This document shows positions 45,735 through 54,796 of a stretch of DNA of 64,000 nt, piece after piece (within the stretch, counting starts at the first letter, position 1; each line of letters starts with the position of its first letter). Where the stretch lies: positions 1 through 64,000 of the forward strand of contig PXUA01000013.1 of the NCBI GenBank assembly GCA_003022435.1, in the 5' to 3' direction. Below the pieces are notes generated by a model that saw nothing but the letters and a program-made list of their open reading frames with translations, was not told the DNA's origin and did not search any database. The stretch is from Bacteroidetes bacterium SW_9_63_38 (GTDB lineage Bacteria > Bacteroidota > Rhodothermia > Rhodothermales > Salinibacteraceae). The translations under genes and the position numbers were made by a program.

Positions 45735-45814
45735 GGAGGCGTGGATGCATGGAAGCAATACCGTTGTGCCCATCCTCTTGCGGGGTACGAAGAGCAAGAT
45801 GCGATCGCCGGAGG
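45735..45814 (+). repeat. Family 3 degenerate repeat, copy 2
   Basis: Begins ggaggcgtggatgcatgg and ends gatgcgatcgccggagg. In frame it reads GGVDAWKQYRCAHPLAGYEE then QDAIAGG, close to copy 1 (33481) and to EQDAIA of copy 3 (63793). The frame stops soon after, so it is a fragment rather than a gene. Lies in the 332-bp gap between nurA and the HAS-barrel gene. Confidence 0.55.
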
Positions 45815-45895
45815 TGCTGTTTCCGACCCGTGAACGAAGTTTCCGGCGCTGCATACCTGCACGGACACACTTTTGCTCAAGAGTCCTGAACCTGC

Positions 45896-46495
45896 ATGCC
45901 CGATTCCGATCCCCTCGGCGAGGTCATTGAGTCCAGCACCCGGCAGTTTGTGGCGGAGGTGTACGAGGACGTCGACGTGCCGGCCTTCGGACACTGGGTG
46001 CGGGTGGAGGGCGGTGGAGAGACGGCGCTATACGGGTTGGTGAGCCACGTGGAGACCGGCAGCTACGACGGCAATCGCCAGGCCGTGGCGCTGGGCCTCT
46101 CCGCCGAGGAGCGGGCCGAAGAGATGCCGATGGTGCAGGAGCTGTTGCGCACCACCGTCCGCGCTCAGGTGTTGGCGTGTCGGGATCGGGACGGTCGTGT
46201 GCGGCAGACACTCCCGCCGCATCCGCCGGACATTCACGACTTCGTTCGGTCCTGTCCCGACGAGCACATCCGAGCCCTCGACGCGCCGTTCGACTTCCTC
46301 CGCACACTTGTGGAGCATCCCGATCCCGGAGTGCCCGTCGACGACCTACTGGTGGCGGTGCTACGTCGCATTTACGACGCCCACGGCGGCGAGCACGGCG
46401 GCCGCGACGCCCTGGTGGCCGCCGGGCGCGCCCTCAGCCGCCTCCTGGACGACGACCACGAGCGCCTGCAGTCCATCCTTCGGCGTGTGCTCTGA
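45896..46495 (+). CDS. HAS-barrel protein (HerA N-terminal-like)
   Basis: 199 aa. The first 100 residues read like the HAS barrel of HerA-type ATPases: GEVIESSTRQFVAEVYEDVD, FGHWVRVEGGGETALYGLVS HVETGSYDGNRQAVALG. The second half is helical and acidic. No Walker A motif is present, so it is not an ATPase by itself. Position just after nurA (333 bp away) suggests it pairs with NurA or tethers a distant HerA. Function inferred only. Confidence 0.7.
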   Translation: MPDSDPLGEVIESSTRQFVAEVYEDVDVPAFGHWVRVEGGGETALYGLVSHVETGSYDGNRQAVALGLSAEERAEEMPMVQELLRTTVRAQVLACRDRDGRVRQTLPPHPPDIHDFVRSCPDEHIRALDAPFDFLRTLVEHPDPGVPVDDLLVAVLRRIYDAHGGEHGGRDALVAAGRALSRLLDDDHERLQSILRRVL

Positions 46496-46514
46496 GCCTT
46501 GAGGGGATGGGCCG

Positions 46515-47015
46515 CTAAAAGATCACGCCCAGGCGGATGGGCATGACGGCCTGCGTCTGCTCCTTGCCGATAAAGAGCGCCGGGTCGAACTCAAAGAAGA
46601 AGGAGCTTTCGTTGAGCAACCACACTTTGCCGAGGCCCAGGTGAATGGTCGGGCCGCTTTCGGCGGCCGTGTTGCCGAAGGGCACGTACGCCCCGGCTCC
46701 TCCCATCACGTAGAGGCGTTGACGATTGCGACCGGGAAGCGTCACGATGAGCGATGCCTGCGGGTCGAAGCCGTAGGAGGCGTCGTCGCGTCCCTCGAAG
46801 ATGTATCCGGTGAATCCCGCTCCCAAGCCGAACGACACGTCTTGGGTGAGCGGCACCGACGAGCGGAGGCGGACGCCCGGCCCGAAGTTGTCGTCGACGG
46901 TCGTGCCCATTAGCTGCACCCCCGCCCCGAACCGAGGCTCCGGCTGAGCGTGAGTAGGAGCAGAAAACCCGAGTAGAAGGCCGAGCACGAGCACGACGAC
47001 CGGCAGAGTACGCAT
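46515..47015 (-). CDS. Small outer-membrane beta-barrel protein
   Basis: 166 aa. Clear signal peptide (about 1-23, VVVLVLGLLLGFSAPTHA). The rest is alternating beta strands: FGAGVQLMGTTVDDNFGPGV RLRSSVPLTQDVSFGLGAGF, ASLIVTLPG and the terminal PIRLGVIF with C-terminal Phe, as in outer-membrane proteins. No specific family recognised. Convergent with the HAS-barrel gene; divergent from the acyl-CoA dehydrogenase gene. Confidence 0.8.
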   Translation of the reverse strand: MRTLPVVVLVLGLLLGFSAPTHAQPEPRFGAGVQLMGTTVDDNFGPGVRLRSSVPLTQDVSFGLGAGFTGYIFEGRDDASYGFDPQASLIVTLPGRNRQRLYVMGGAGAYVPFGNTAAESGPTIHLGLGKVWLLNESSFFFEFDPALFIGKEQTQAVMPIRLGVIF

Positions 47016-47245
47016 GGGGCAGGGAGGCTGGAATCAAGAATTGCGGAAGCATCGTACGCACAGACGACCGGCAGAGGACCCCGGTCGTACGCGTCACCCC
47101 GAACGTAGGCGTCTGCTCGAAGATCGTCAACTGGCGCAAAGACCGTTGAAAGAACGAAGACGACGGAAGCGGATGCGTCGGGATGACGCAGAAGGTCTTT
47201 CGAGCGTCCCGAAGCCATGCTCTCCCATCTCGATCCGACTCCGAC

Positions 47246-48487
47246 ATGCCTTCTTCAGAGTCGTCCTCCACATCGGCCCGGCCATCGGATGCGGGAGGGG
47301 CGGATCCCGGAGCGGCGTCGGGGTTCGAGGCGTCGGACTACTTCGACGTGGACGACCTGCTCGACGACGAGGCGCGGGCGATTCGGGACCGGGTCCGAGC
47401 CTTTGTGACCGAGCGCGTACAGCCGGACATCGAACAGTATGCCCAGCGGGCCGAGTTTCCCCGGCACCTCATTTCCGAATTTGCGGAGCAGGGACTGCTC
47501 GGACCGACGCTACCGACTGAGTACGGCGGGGGCGGCCACAGCAACATCGTCTACGGCTGTATGATGCAGGAAATCGAGCGGGCCGACTCCGGACTCCGGT
47601 CCTTTTGCTCCGTGACAGGGGCGCTCGTGATGTATCCGATCTGGCAGTACGGCACTGAGGCCCAGAAGGAGCGATGGCTGCCGGCGCTGGCGCAGGGGGA
47701 GATCGTCGGCTGTTTCGGGCTCACGGAGCCGGAGGTCGGGTCCAATCCCGCGGAGATGCAGACGCGCGCCCGCCGGGACGGGGACGACTGGATTCTGGAC
47801 GGCCACAAGCGCTGGTCGACGAACGCAAGCATTGCCGATGTGGCCCTTATCTGGGCGAAGGACGAGGACGACGTGGTACGCGGCTTTCTGGTGGAGACGG
47901 GCCGGGACGGGGTATCGACGCCGCCGATTGAGGACACGTGGTCCCTCCGGGCGGCGGTGACGAGTGAGGTGATTCTCGACGACGTGCGGGTGCCGGATGA
48001 TTGTCGGCTGCCGGGCGTCGAGGGGCTGAAGGGGCCGCTGTCGTGCCTCACGCAGGCGCGATACGGCATCTGTTGGGGGACGGTGGGGGCGGCGATGGCC
48101 TGCTACGACGCGGCCCGGCAACACGCGCAGAACCGCACGCAATTCGGGAAGCCCATCGGGGGCTTTCAGCTCATGCAGGAACGGCTGGTGGAGATGGTGC
48201 AGGCCATCACGAAGGCGCAACTGCTGAACTGGCGCCTCGGCACCCTCAAGGACGAGGGCACGATGCGCCCGCAGCAGGTGTCCCTCGCCAAGCGCAACAA
48301 CTGCCAAATGGCACTCGACGTGGTGCGCTCGGCCCGACAGATGCTGGGCGGCAACGGCGTGACGAGCCAGTACCCCGTCATGCGTCACATGAACAACCTG
48401 GAGAGCGTGATCACCTATGAGGGCACCCACGAGATCCACACCCTGGTCGTCGGGCAGGACGTGACGGGCGAAAATGCGTTCTCGTGA
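47246..48487 (+). CDS. Acyl-CoA dehydrogenase, glutaryl-CoA dehydrogenase-like
   Basis: 413 aa from ATG 47246. A low-complexity first 25 residues is followed by the ACAD fold: FAEQGLLGPTLPTEYGGGGH, GCFGLTEPEVGSNPAEMQTR (FAD site), NGHKRW-like LDGHKRWSTNASIADVALIW and YGICWGTVGAAMACYDAAR. The catalytic Glu is in TYEGTHEIHTLVVGQ. The ERAD/RSFCSV region and GTHEIHTL resemble glutaryl-CoA dehydrogenase (lysine/tryptophan breakdown) more than short-chain enzymes. An ETF partner is not in the window. Confidence 0.88.
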   Translation: MPSSESSSTSARPSDAGGADPGAASGFEASDYFDVDDLLDDEARAIRDRVRAFVTERVQPDIEQYAQRAEFPRHLISEFAEQGLLGPTLPTEYGGGGHSNIVYGCMMQEIERADSGLRSFCSVTGALVMYPIWQYGTEAQKERWLPALAQGEIVGCFGLTEPEVGSNPAEMQTRARRDGDDWILDGHKRWSTNASIADVALIWAKDEDDVVRGFLVETGRDGVSTPPIEDTWSLRAAVTSEVILDDVRVPDDCRLPGVEGLKGPLSCLTQARYGICWGTVGAAMACYDAARQHAQNRTQFGKPIGGFQLMQERLVEMVQAITKAQLLNWRLGTLKDEGTMRPQQVSLAKRNNCQMALDVVRSARQMLGGNGVTSQYPVMRHMNNLESVITYEGTHEIHTLVVGQDVTGENAFS

Positions 48488-48918
48488 GCACTTCCGGATG
48501 GCGAGGGTTGTCGAGGAGTACGAGGGAGGAAAGTCTGGACACACCGGGGATAAGAGGCAAGAAGAGAACGCGCAGGGCGTGGACAGTACCTGCTTCTCGG
48601 TCACACGTCGCGTCCCCAATAGGGACAGGGCTTCAGGACGGGAATGACAGAGTACAGGGAGCGTGCAGCCAACTCTGCCGAAATTACAGCCACTGGACTG
48701 CGCTGATGCCGGCGCTGTTACAAGGCGGAAACCAATCGCGGGAATATGCCCAGCGGGAGAGTCTGGCACCGGGTTTGTTCGTTAAATAAAACGCGATTTT
48801 GAGCCGAACATTCATACAGGTTCACAGCTCCTCCGTCACGTTGACGACGACGGATACCGGATCGACGCATCCCACGACACGCCGAATATTCTCCAAAATC
48901 CAATCAGTCTTGCCGCTT
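48488..48918. other. Intergenic interval before dps
   Basis: About 430 bp. A 101-codon frame (48484-48789) overlaps the dehydrogenase stop but encodes an Arg-rich, low-complexity product unlike the acidic proteome and has no family, so it is not called. The dps promoter should be near the 3' end. Confidence 0.5.
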
Positions 48919-49518
48919 ATGCCGACCACCCAGACCGCAGATCGCCCTCAAACCACAGACACCAGTCATGGGGAGCCCTGGCGCCCCCAGCAGATGATCG
49001 AGGAAAACCCCATTGGCCTCAGCCAAGAGGCCGCTGAGACTCTCATTCCGAAGCTCGACGAGATCCAGTGCACACTCTGGACGCTGTACCACCAGTACCA
49101 GAAGCACCACTGGCTTGTAGAAGGCCCGCAGTTTCATGACCTGCACGCCTTTTTCGAGGAGCACTATCAGGAGGTGCACAAGTACCTGGACCGGGTTGCC
49201 GAGCGCATCACGGCCCTCGGCGGCACTCCCACGAGCAGTCCTGCGAAGCAGGCGGAGCTCTCGCACGTCGACCACGAGCCGGAGGGCACCTACCGGCTCC
49301 GCGCCATGCTGGAGCACGACCTGGTGGCAGAGCGTACTCTGGCGGAGGTCGTTCGAGAAACCATCGACGTGGCCCTGCAGCACGGAGACCACGGCACGAA
49401 GCGCACGCTTGAGAAGGTGCTCACCAAGGTCGAGAATCGGGCTCACCACCTCGACCACCTGCTCGGTGAGGACTCGCTGGAGCTGGGGCTCACCGCCGAC
49501 CGGACGCTGGAAGCGTAA
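48919..49518 (+). CDS. dps: Dps-family ferritin-like protein
   Basis: 199 aa from ATG 48919; upstream in-frame starts add a non-conserved stretch. The four-helix ferritin-like core is about 45-185: LWTLYHQYQKHHWLVEGPQF HDLHAFFEEHYQEVHKYLDR VAERITALGG carries the conserved His, Asp and Glu ferroxidase ligands. The first 45 residues are a flexible tail. It stores iron and protects DNA in stationary phase. Followed by a terminator. Confidence 0.93.
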   Translation: MPTTQTADRPQTTDTSHGEPWRPQQMIEENPIGLSQEAAETLIPKLDEIQCTLWTLYHQYQKHHWLVEGPQFHDLHAFFEEHYQEVHKYLDRVAERITALGGTPTSSPAKQAELSHVDHEPEGTYRLRAMLEHDLVAERTLAEVVRETIDVALQHGDHGTKRTLEKVLTKVENRAHHLDHLLGEDSLELGLTADRTLEA

Positions 49519-49546
49519 GCCCCCGGTCATTCCGACGGCTACAACG

Positions 49547-49581
49547 AGGCCCGCTGCCGGTTCCCGGAGGCGGGCCTTTTT
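49547..49581 (+). terminator. Terminator after dps
   Basis: aggcccgc (49547-49554) pairs with gcgggcct (49570-49577), followed by a T-rich tail (49577-49581). Intrinsic terminator 29 bp after the stop. Confidence 0.85.
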
Positions 49582-50042
49582 CTGTGGGAGGAAAATCCGG
49601 GGAATGGGCTCAGCCGGTGAAAAGCAAAAAGGGGGGGCGGGTCGGTCCGGCAATGGACCGGCAGCGGGAGCCTTGAGCCGCAATCTGCGGGGGCACGGGG
49701 ACGCGGCAACACGTTCAGCTTGAAAGAACGAAATGAGGGCAGAGGGAGCCGTCATTCTTCTCATTCTTACAGATGCGTCGTCGACGCGAACAACTGTAGC
49801 AATCAATCGCCAACCGGCCGTTCGGACGGGGGGCTGGAGCGGGGACGGGGTCCTGGAGCCGGAGGAGATTTGCTCTGTTGGTTACAGGCGGGCCTGGAAC
49901 GACTCTCCGGCGGCAAGCGTGCCTACCGATCACAGATTCGAAATTCAAGCCTCCGTTGACGACCCGAAGTCACCCACGGGGCGTCCGTGAGAGAGGCCGG
50001 TCAGGAGAGCAGTGGCCGAGATTGAGATCGTACGACAGCGTT
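49582..50042. other. Intergenic interval between dps and topA
   Basis: About 460 bp before the family 1 element. A + strand frame runs from 49878 through the repeat into topA, but only the part from 50196 matches topoisomerase. Nothing else is supported. Confidence 0.5.
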
Positions 50043-50145
50043 CTAGTGCAGCTTCAAACGATCTTTTGGGGAAAGCAGTTTGCTATTGCACCAAGCTCCA
50101 GCTTGAGGTATCTCGATTGCACAACGGACCAGTTGAAGCTGCACT
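50043..50145. repeat. Family 1 palindromic element, copy 3 (upstream of topA)
   Basis: 103 bp. The left end (ctagtgcagcttcaa) is intact; the right end is gcact followed by g, so it lacks the final ag. It has lost the internal hairpin present in copies 1 and 2 (about 22 bp between ttgagg and tctcgattgc). It ends 50 bp before the topA start, so it lies in the promoter or leader. Confidence 0.88.
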
Positions 50146-50195
50146 GGGGGCGCTCGCGCCTCTCCTTTCACACTGACTCTTTTTCGGCACCTCTT

Positions 50196-52793
50196 ATGAA
50201 AAACTTAGTCGTCGTCGAGTCGCCCACGAAGGCCCGCACCATCCGGGCCTTTCTGCCGTCGGGGGACTTCCAGATCGAGGCCAGCATGGGGCACATCCGG
50301 GACCTTCCCGCCTCCGCCGACGAGATTCCGGAAGAGCACGAGGACGACGACTGGGCTCGGCTCGGAGTGAAGGTCGATGACGGCTTCGATCCGCTGTACG
50401 TGATCCCGTCGGGTAAGAAAGACGTGGTCAAGGACCTGCGGCAGGCCCTTCGGAACGCCGACGCCCTGTACATCGCGACGGATGAGGACCGGGAGGGCGA
50501 GTCTATCGGGTGGCACCTCATGAACGTGTTGGACCCGGACGTGCCGGTGCGCCGGATGGTCTTCCACGAGATCACGGAGGAGGCCATTCAGCGGGCGCTC
50601 GACGAGACGCGCGACATTGATGAGAACCTGGTGGAGGCCCAGCAGACCCGCCGCATCCTGGACCGACTGGTGGGTTACAGCATCTCCCCGCTTTTGTGGC
50701 GCAAGATCAAGCCGAAGCTGTCGGCGGGGCGCGTGCAGAGTGTGGCCGTCCGCCTGTTGGTCAACCGCGAGTCGGAGCGCATCACGTTCGTCCCGGCCAC
50801 CTACTGGGACCTGGAGGCGCAGCTCAGCAAGCAGGGCATGAGCTTCGACGCCGAGATGACGCACCTGGGCGGCGTGCGGCTCGCGGCCGGCAAGGACTTC
50901 GATGAGGACACCGGTCGCCTCAAGGAGGATGTCACCGAAGGGGAGGACGTACGGCTGCTGGACGAAGAGCAGGCCACCGCGCTGGCCGAGGGGCTGCCGG
51001 ACCGGCCCTGGGCCGTTGCAGATCGGAAGGAGCGGACGCGTACGAAGTCGCCGTCGGCGCCCTTCATCACGTCGACCTTACAGCAGGAGGCGAACCGCAA
51101 GCTCAACCTGTCGTCGAGTCGGACGATGAGCATTGCGCAGACCCTGTACGAGAATGGGCTGATCACGTACATGCGGACCGACTCGACCAATCTCTCGCAG
51201 GAGGCTGTGAACGGGGCGCGGCAGGCGGTCGCGGAGCGCTACGGGGACGACTTCCTAAGCGACAGCGTGCGGCAGTACAGCTCGTCCGACAGCGCGCAGG
51301 AGGCCCACGAGGCCATCCGTCCCGCCGGGTCGGACATGAAGACCAAGGAGGAACTGGAGCTGGGGGGCATGCAGGGGGCGCTCTATGACCTTATCTGGAA
51401 GCGGACGGTGGCCACCCAGATGGCCGACGCGAAGGTGCGCTACATCAACGTCTACTTTAAGGCCGACGCTGGGGAGGAGGCGGCCCGCTTCCGGGCATCC
51501 GGCAAGCGCATCGACTTCCCGGGCTTCTTCCGCGCCTACGTGGAGGGCAGCGACGATCCGGACGCGGAGCTGGAGGACCGCGAGCGCCCGCTGCCGTCGT
51601 TGGAGGTGGGCGAGGAGTCGGTGGCCGATCCGAGTGCGAACGGGCAGCGCGGCTTCCAGGTGGGGGATATTGAGCCGTTGGGCCACGAGACCCAGCCGCC
51701 GTCCCGCTACACGGAGGCCTCGCTCGTCAAGACGCTGGAAGAGGAGGGCATCGGGCGTCCGTCCACCTACGCCTCGATCATCGGCACGATTCAGAAGCGG
51801 GGGTATGTGAAGAAGAAGAGCAGCGCGCTGGTGCCTACCTTTACCGCTTTCGCCACCAACAACCTGCTGGAGGCCCAGTTCGAGCCGCTTGTGGATACCC
51901 ACTTTACGGCGGAGATGGAGGGGGTTCTCGACAGGATTGCGCGGGGCCGAAAGGACCCGGACCCGTACCTTCAGGACTTTTACTTCGGCGACGGCGGCAT
52001 CGAGCCGCGCGTTGAGGAGGGCCTCAGCGAGATCGACGGGCGCGAGATCAGCGAGATTTCGTTTCCGGATCAGTGGGGCGACTACGTGGTGCGCGTGGGC
52101 AAGTACGGGCCGTACGTGGAGGGACCGATGAACGACACGACCGTGACGGCGTCGCTGCCCGACGATCTCTTTCCGGGCGATACCACCAAAGAGACGCTGA
52201 AAGAGATTCTGGAGGAGGCCAACCAGGATGATCGTGTGCTCGGCATCCATCCGGAGGCCGACCAGCCGGTGCTGCTCAAGTCCGGGCCGTACGGCCCATA
52301 CATCCAGCTCGGAGACGACGAGCAGGAGGGCAAGCCGAAGCGCGTGTCGTTGCCGCCGGGGGTGGAACCGGACGACGTCGACTTTGACCTCGGGGTCCAA
52401 ATCATTGACCTGCCGCGCGAGTTGGGTGAGCATCCGGAGACGGGCCAGACCATCACGGCGAATATCGGCCGGTATGGGCCCTACGTGAAGCACAAGGGCA
52501 CCTTCGCGTCGCTGAAGGACGAGGATGACGTGCTTACCGTGGGCCTGGAGCGGGCGCTGGAGCTTATCCGCGAGAAGGAGGACCGCAACAAGCCGGAGCG
52601 CGTCCTCGGATCGCATCCGGAAAGCGGGGAGCCCATCGAGGTCTGGAATGGGCGCTACGGGCCGTACGTGAAGCACGACGGCACGAACGCCTCGCTCAAG
52701 GACGATCAGTCCATTGACGCCTTGACAATGGAAGAGGCCCTGGACCTGCTGTTCGACAAGGGGGACAAGGCGACGGAGAAGGCGCGAGGATAA
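50196..52793 (+). CDS. topA: DNA topoisomerase I
   Basis: 865 aa from ATG 50196 (MKNLVVVESPTKARTIRAFL, the toprim start). TDEDREGESIGWHL is the acidic toprim motif; LSAGRVQSVAVRLLVNRE, and the active-site Tyr is in LITYMRTDSTNLSQEA. EEEGIGRPSTYASIIGTIQK RGYV completes the core. Instead of zinc fingers, the C-terminus (about 620-865) has repeats of the type GKYGPYVEGP / GRYGPYVKHKGTFASL. Relaxes negative supercoils. A family 1 repeat sits just upstream. Confidence 0.96.
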   Translation: MKNLVVVESPTKARTIRAFLPSGDFQIEASMGHIRDLPASADEIPEEHEDDDWARLGVKVDDGFDPLYVIPSGKKDVVKDLRQALRNADALYIATDEDREGESIGWHLMNVLDPDVPVRRMVFHEITEEAIQRALDETRDIDENLVEAQQTRRILDRLVGYSISPLLWRKIKPKLSAGRVQSVAVRLLVNRESERITFVPATYWDLEAQLSKQGMSFDAEMTHLGGVRLAAGKDFDEDTGRLKEDVTEGEDVRLLDEEQATALAEGLPDRPWAVADRKERTRTKSPSAPFITSTLQQEANRKLNLSSSRTMSIAQTLYENGLITYMRTDSTNLSQEAVNGARQAVAERYGDDFLSDSVRQYSSSDSAQEAHEAIRPAGSDMKTKEELELGGMQGALYDLIWKRTVATQMADAKVRYINVYFKADAGEEAARFRASGKRIDFPGFFRAYVEGSDDPDAELEDRERPLPSLEVGEESVADPSANGQRGFQVGDIEPLGHETQPPSRYTEASLVKTLEEEGIGRPSTYASIIGTIQKRGYVKKKSSALVPTFTAFATNNLLEAQFEPLVDTHFTAEMEGVLDRIARGRKDPDPYLQDFYFGDGGIEPRVEEGLSEIDGREISEISFPDQWGDYVVRVGKYGPYVEGPMNDTTVTASLPDDLFPGDTTKETLKEILEEANQDDRVLGIHPEADQPVLLKSGPYGPYIQLGDDEQEGKPKRVSLPPGVEPDDVDFDLGVQIIDLPRELGEHPETGQTITANIGRYGPYVKHKGTFASLKDEDDVLTVGLERALELIREKEDRNKPERVLGSHPESGEPIEVWNGRYGPYVKHDGTNASLKDDQSIDALTMEEALDLLFDKGDKATEKARG

Positions 52794-52832
52794 CTGTTCG
52801 CTACGTCACAGGTCCTGTCGAGCGGCTATTTC

Positions 52833-52886
52833 GTATTGCGTATTTCGTGTTGTTCTTTCCCCCGGTGGTTAGAAAATACGCAATAC
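52833..52886. promoter_or_regulatory. Inverted repeat between topA and rsgA
   Basis: gtattgcgtatttc (52833-52846) and gaaaatacgcaatac (52872-52886) are nearly perfect inverted repeats 25 bp apart, in the AT-rich gap between convergent genes. Could be a bidirectional stop signal; no clean T run. Confidence 0.4.
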
Positions 52887-52922
52887 TGGAAGCAGCTGTC
52901 CAGGCGGGACGACCATCGAGGT

Positions 52923-53894
52923 TCAGAAGCGTTTTTCTTCCTCTTCCTGCAGCGACTCCAGGATCCGGAGGTAGCTGTCGTAGCGGGCCGGATGCACCTC
53001 GCCCCGGTCCACGGCGGCCTGAATGGCGCAGCCCGGTTCGTGGTCGTGGGTGCAATCGGGGAATTTGCACTCGTTGACGTAGGAAATCATCTCCGGGAAA
53101 AAATGGGCGAGGTCCTTCGGATGGACCTGGCGCACGCCGAACTCGCGGATCCCGGGCGTGTCCACGAGGTACCCGCCGAACGAGAGAGAATGGAGCTCGG
53201 CATGCGTGGTGGTATGAGTGCCCTTGCTCGTGCTTTCGCTCACCTCGCCGGTTTCTACGTCGAGGCCGGGTTCGATAGCGTTTAGGAGGCTCGATTTGCC
53301 GGTGCCGGATGGCCCGGTGACGACGCTCATCTGATCCTGAAGCTCAGCCTTGAGGGGCTCAATGCCCTTCCCATGGAGGGCACTCATCGGGAGCACCGGA
53401 TACCCGAGGTCGGCGTAACGGAGGTGGAAGTCCATCACGGCCGTCCGCTGCTCGTCGGTCAGCAAATCCATCTTGTTGATGATGACGCCCGCTGGAATTT
53501 CGTTCACGGCGGCCGCCACGAGGAGTCGGTCCACGAACGCGGCGTTGAGGGCGGGCAGGCGAACCGACTGCATGATCCAGGCCCGGTCCACGTTGGCCAC
53601 CATCACGTGCTCCTCGTCGGTACGGTGCCCGGAGGCCCGGCGGCTGAGCTTGGTGGTGCGGTCGTGGATGTCGAGGATAAGGCCGGTGCCGTCCTCGTCG
53701 TTCACGCGGAGGGACACGCGGTCGCCCACCGCGACGGGATTGGTAACATCCTGACGCGTAAGGCGAAACTTGCCGCGGATTCGGGAGCGGACGATTCGAT
53801 CCCCGACCTGCACGTGGTACCAGCTGCCCGTCGATCGGGTGACGACCCCCTCCAGGGTGGGGTCCGCGTCCTGTGCACTCGACGGGGCATTCAT
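52923..53894 (-). CDS. rsgA: Ribosome small subunit GTPase RsgA
   Basis: 323 aa. N-terminal OB fold (TLEGVVTRSTGSWYHVQVGD), then a circularly permuted GTPase with G4 (INKMDLL) before G1 (GPSGTGKSSLLNAI) and G3 (DTPGIREFG). The zinc motif CKFPDCTHDHEPGCAI follows. Helps mature the 30S decoding centre and is stimulated by 30S. Convergent with topA. Confidence 0.95.
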   Translation of the reverse strand: MNAPSSAQDADPTLEGVVTRSTGSWYHVQVGDRIVRSRIRGKFRLTRQDVTNPVAVGDRVSLRVNDEDGTGLILDIHDRTTKLSRRASGHRTDEEHVMVANVDRAWIMQSVRLPALNAAFVDRLLVAAAVNEIPAGVIINKMDLLTDEQRTAVMDFHLRYADLGYPVLPMSALHGKGIEPLKAELQDQMSVVTGPSGTGKSSLLNAIEPGLDVETGEVSESTSKGTHTTTHAELHSLSFGGYLVDTPGIREFGVRQVHPKDLAHFFPEMISYVNECKFPDCTHDHEPGCAIQAAVDRGEVHPARYDSYLRILESLQEEEEKRF

Positions 53895-54189
53895 GCGTCT
53901 GCTGTCATTGCGAGAGGGAAACCATCGTTGTGGACGGTGCGTCGAATCTTAGGGGATAAACCCACCCACACGCTCATCCCTACGGCCCCTGAAGCACGAC
54001 GGTTCAACTATGCCGAGACGCGACTCCCAGTACGACGAGGCCTGTCGGAGGCGCGGTCGCACGGCCCCCCGGTCCAGCCGTACCGGAGACCTCGCAGCGC
54101 CGCTCGCCCCAGAACGGCGGGGGGCGCCAAACACGAGTAATCCGTCCTGGCGTCTCAACGTTTTCGCTTCACCCACTGCCTCAGTGTAT

Positions 54190-54435
54190 ATGTCCAACAA
54201 CGCCTCCGGTCGCCGCGTTCAGTTCGAAAATCTGACCTGGCTGGGAAAATCTGTCTTCGCCGGGGCCGCGTTGGCGTGGCTCACGGGGACTCTGGTCGAC
54301 GCTACCACCGACCGGGGTGCCGCGATTGCCCGCGAGTCGAAGCGCGCATTCGAGCGCGAACTGGACCCCAGTCTGGAAGAGGCGCGGATTGTACAGGAAG
54401 TGTCCTCCCGGAGCGATCCCACCGAGCAATCGTGA
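54190..54435 (+). CDS. Small membrane protein of unknown function
   Basis: 81 aa from ATG 54190. One hydrophobic stretch (about 16-34, WLGKSVFAGAALAWLTGTLV) and a charged C-terminus (ESKRAFERELDPSLEEARIV). The frame is open upstream to 54010 but that part is Arg/Pro-rich and looks non-coding. I do not recognise a family. Lies 295 bp after rsgA on the opposite strand. Confidence 0.55.
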   Translation: MSNNASGRRVQFENLTWLGKSVFAGAALAWLTGTLVDATTDRGAAIARESKRAFERELDPSLEEARIVQEVSSRSDPTEQS

Positions 54436-54796
54436 TCGGCAGGGGGGCGAATGCGACCGGTTCGACAACGCGCACGGAGAGGAAGGCGAGCGATGTCCCG
54501 ATGCGTCCGCAGAGGAAGTAGGGCGGAGGACGACTGAGTCGCGCCGCCGCCTCCTGTCTGTAGTGAGCCGATCTCGGTCGCTGTGGGCACTACCCTGAGA
54601 CGCAGGCGCCGTTCTGCGCTTCGGGAACACCGACATGTGTGAATCTGCCTCGATTGGGAAGGGCCTCAGCGCCCTGGGGACGCTTGACGGATCCGTGGAG
54701 CCAACGGCCCCACAAGTCGCCTCTGTCAGACTCAAGGAAGACAACATCCTTTCTGCAGCGACAGCGCGCGTTCCTTTTTGAGAATCCACCTGGTGT
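54436..54796. other. Intergenic interval before the barrel protein gene
   Basis: About 360 bp with no repeat family, no hairpin of note and no supportable gene. Presumed to contain the promoter of the envelope group that follows. Confidence 0.4.

Noticed and set aside
48484..48789. A 101-codon gene coupled to the acyl-CoA dehydrogenase stop
   Set aside because: Basic, low-complexity product unlike the rest of the proteome and no recognisable motif.
51255..52676. A 473-codon minus-strand open frame within topA
   Set aside because: Antisense shadow of an unmistakable topoisomerase gene.
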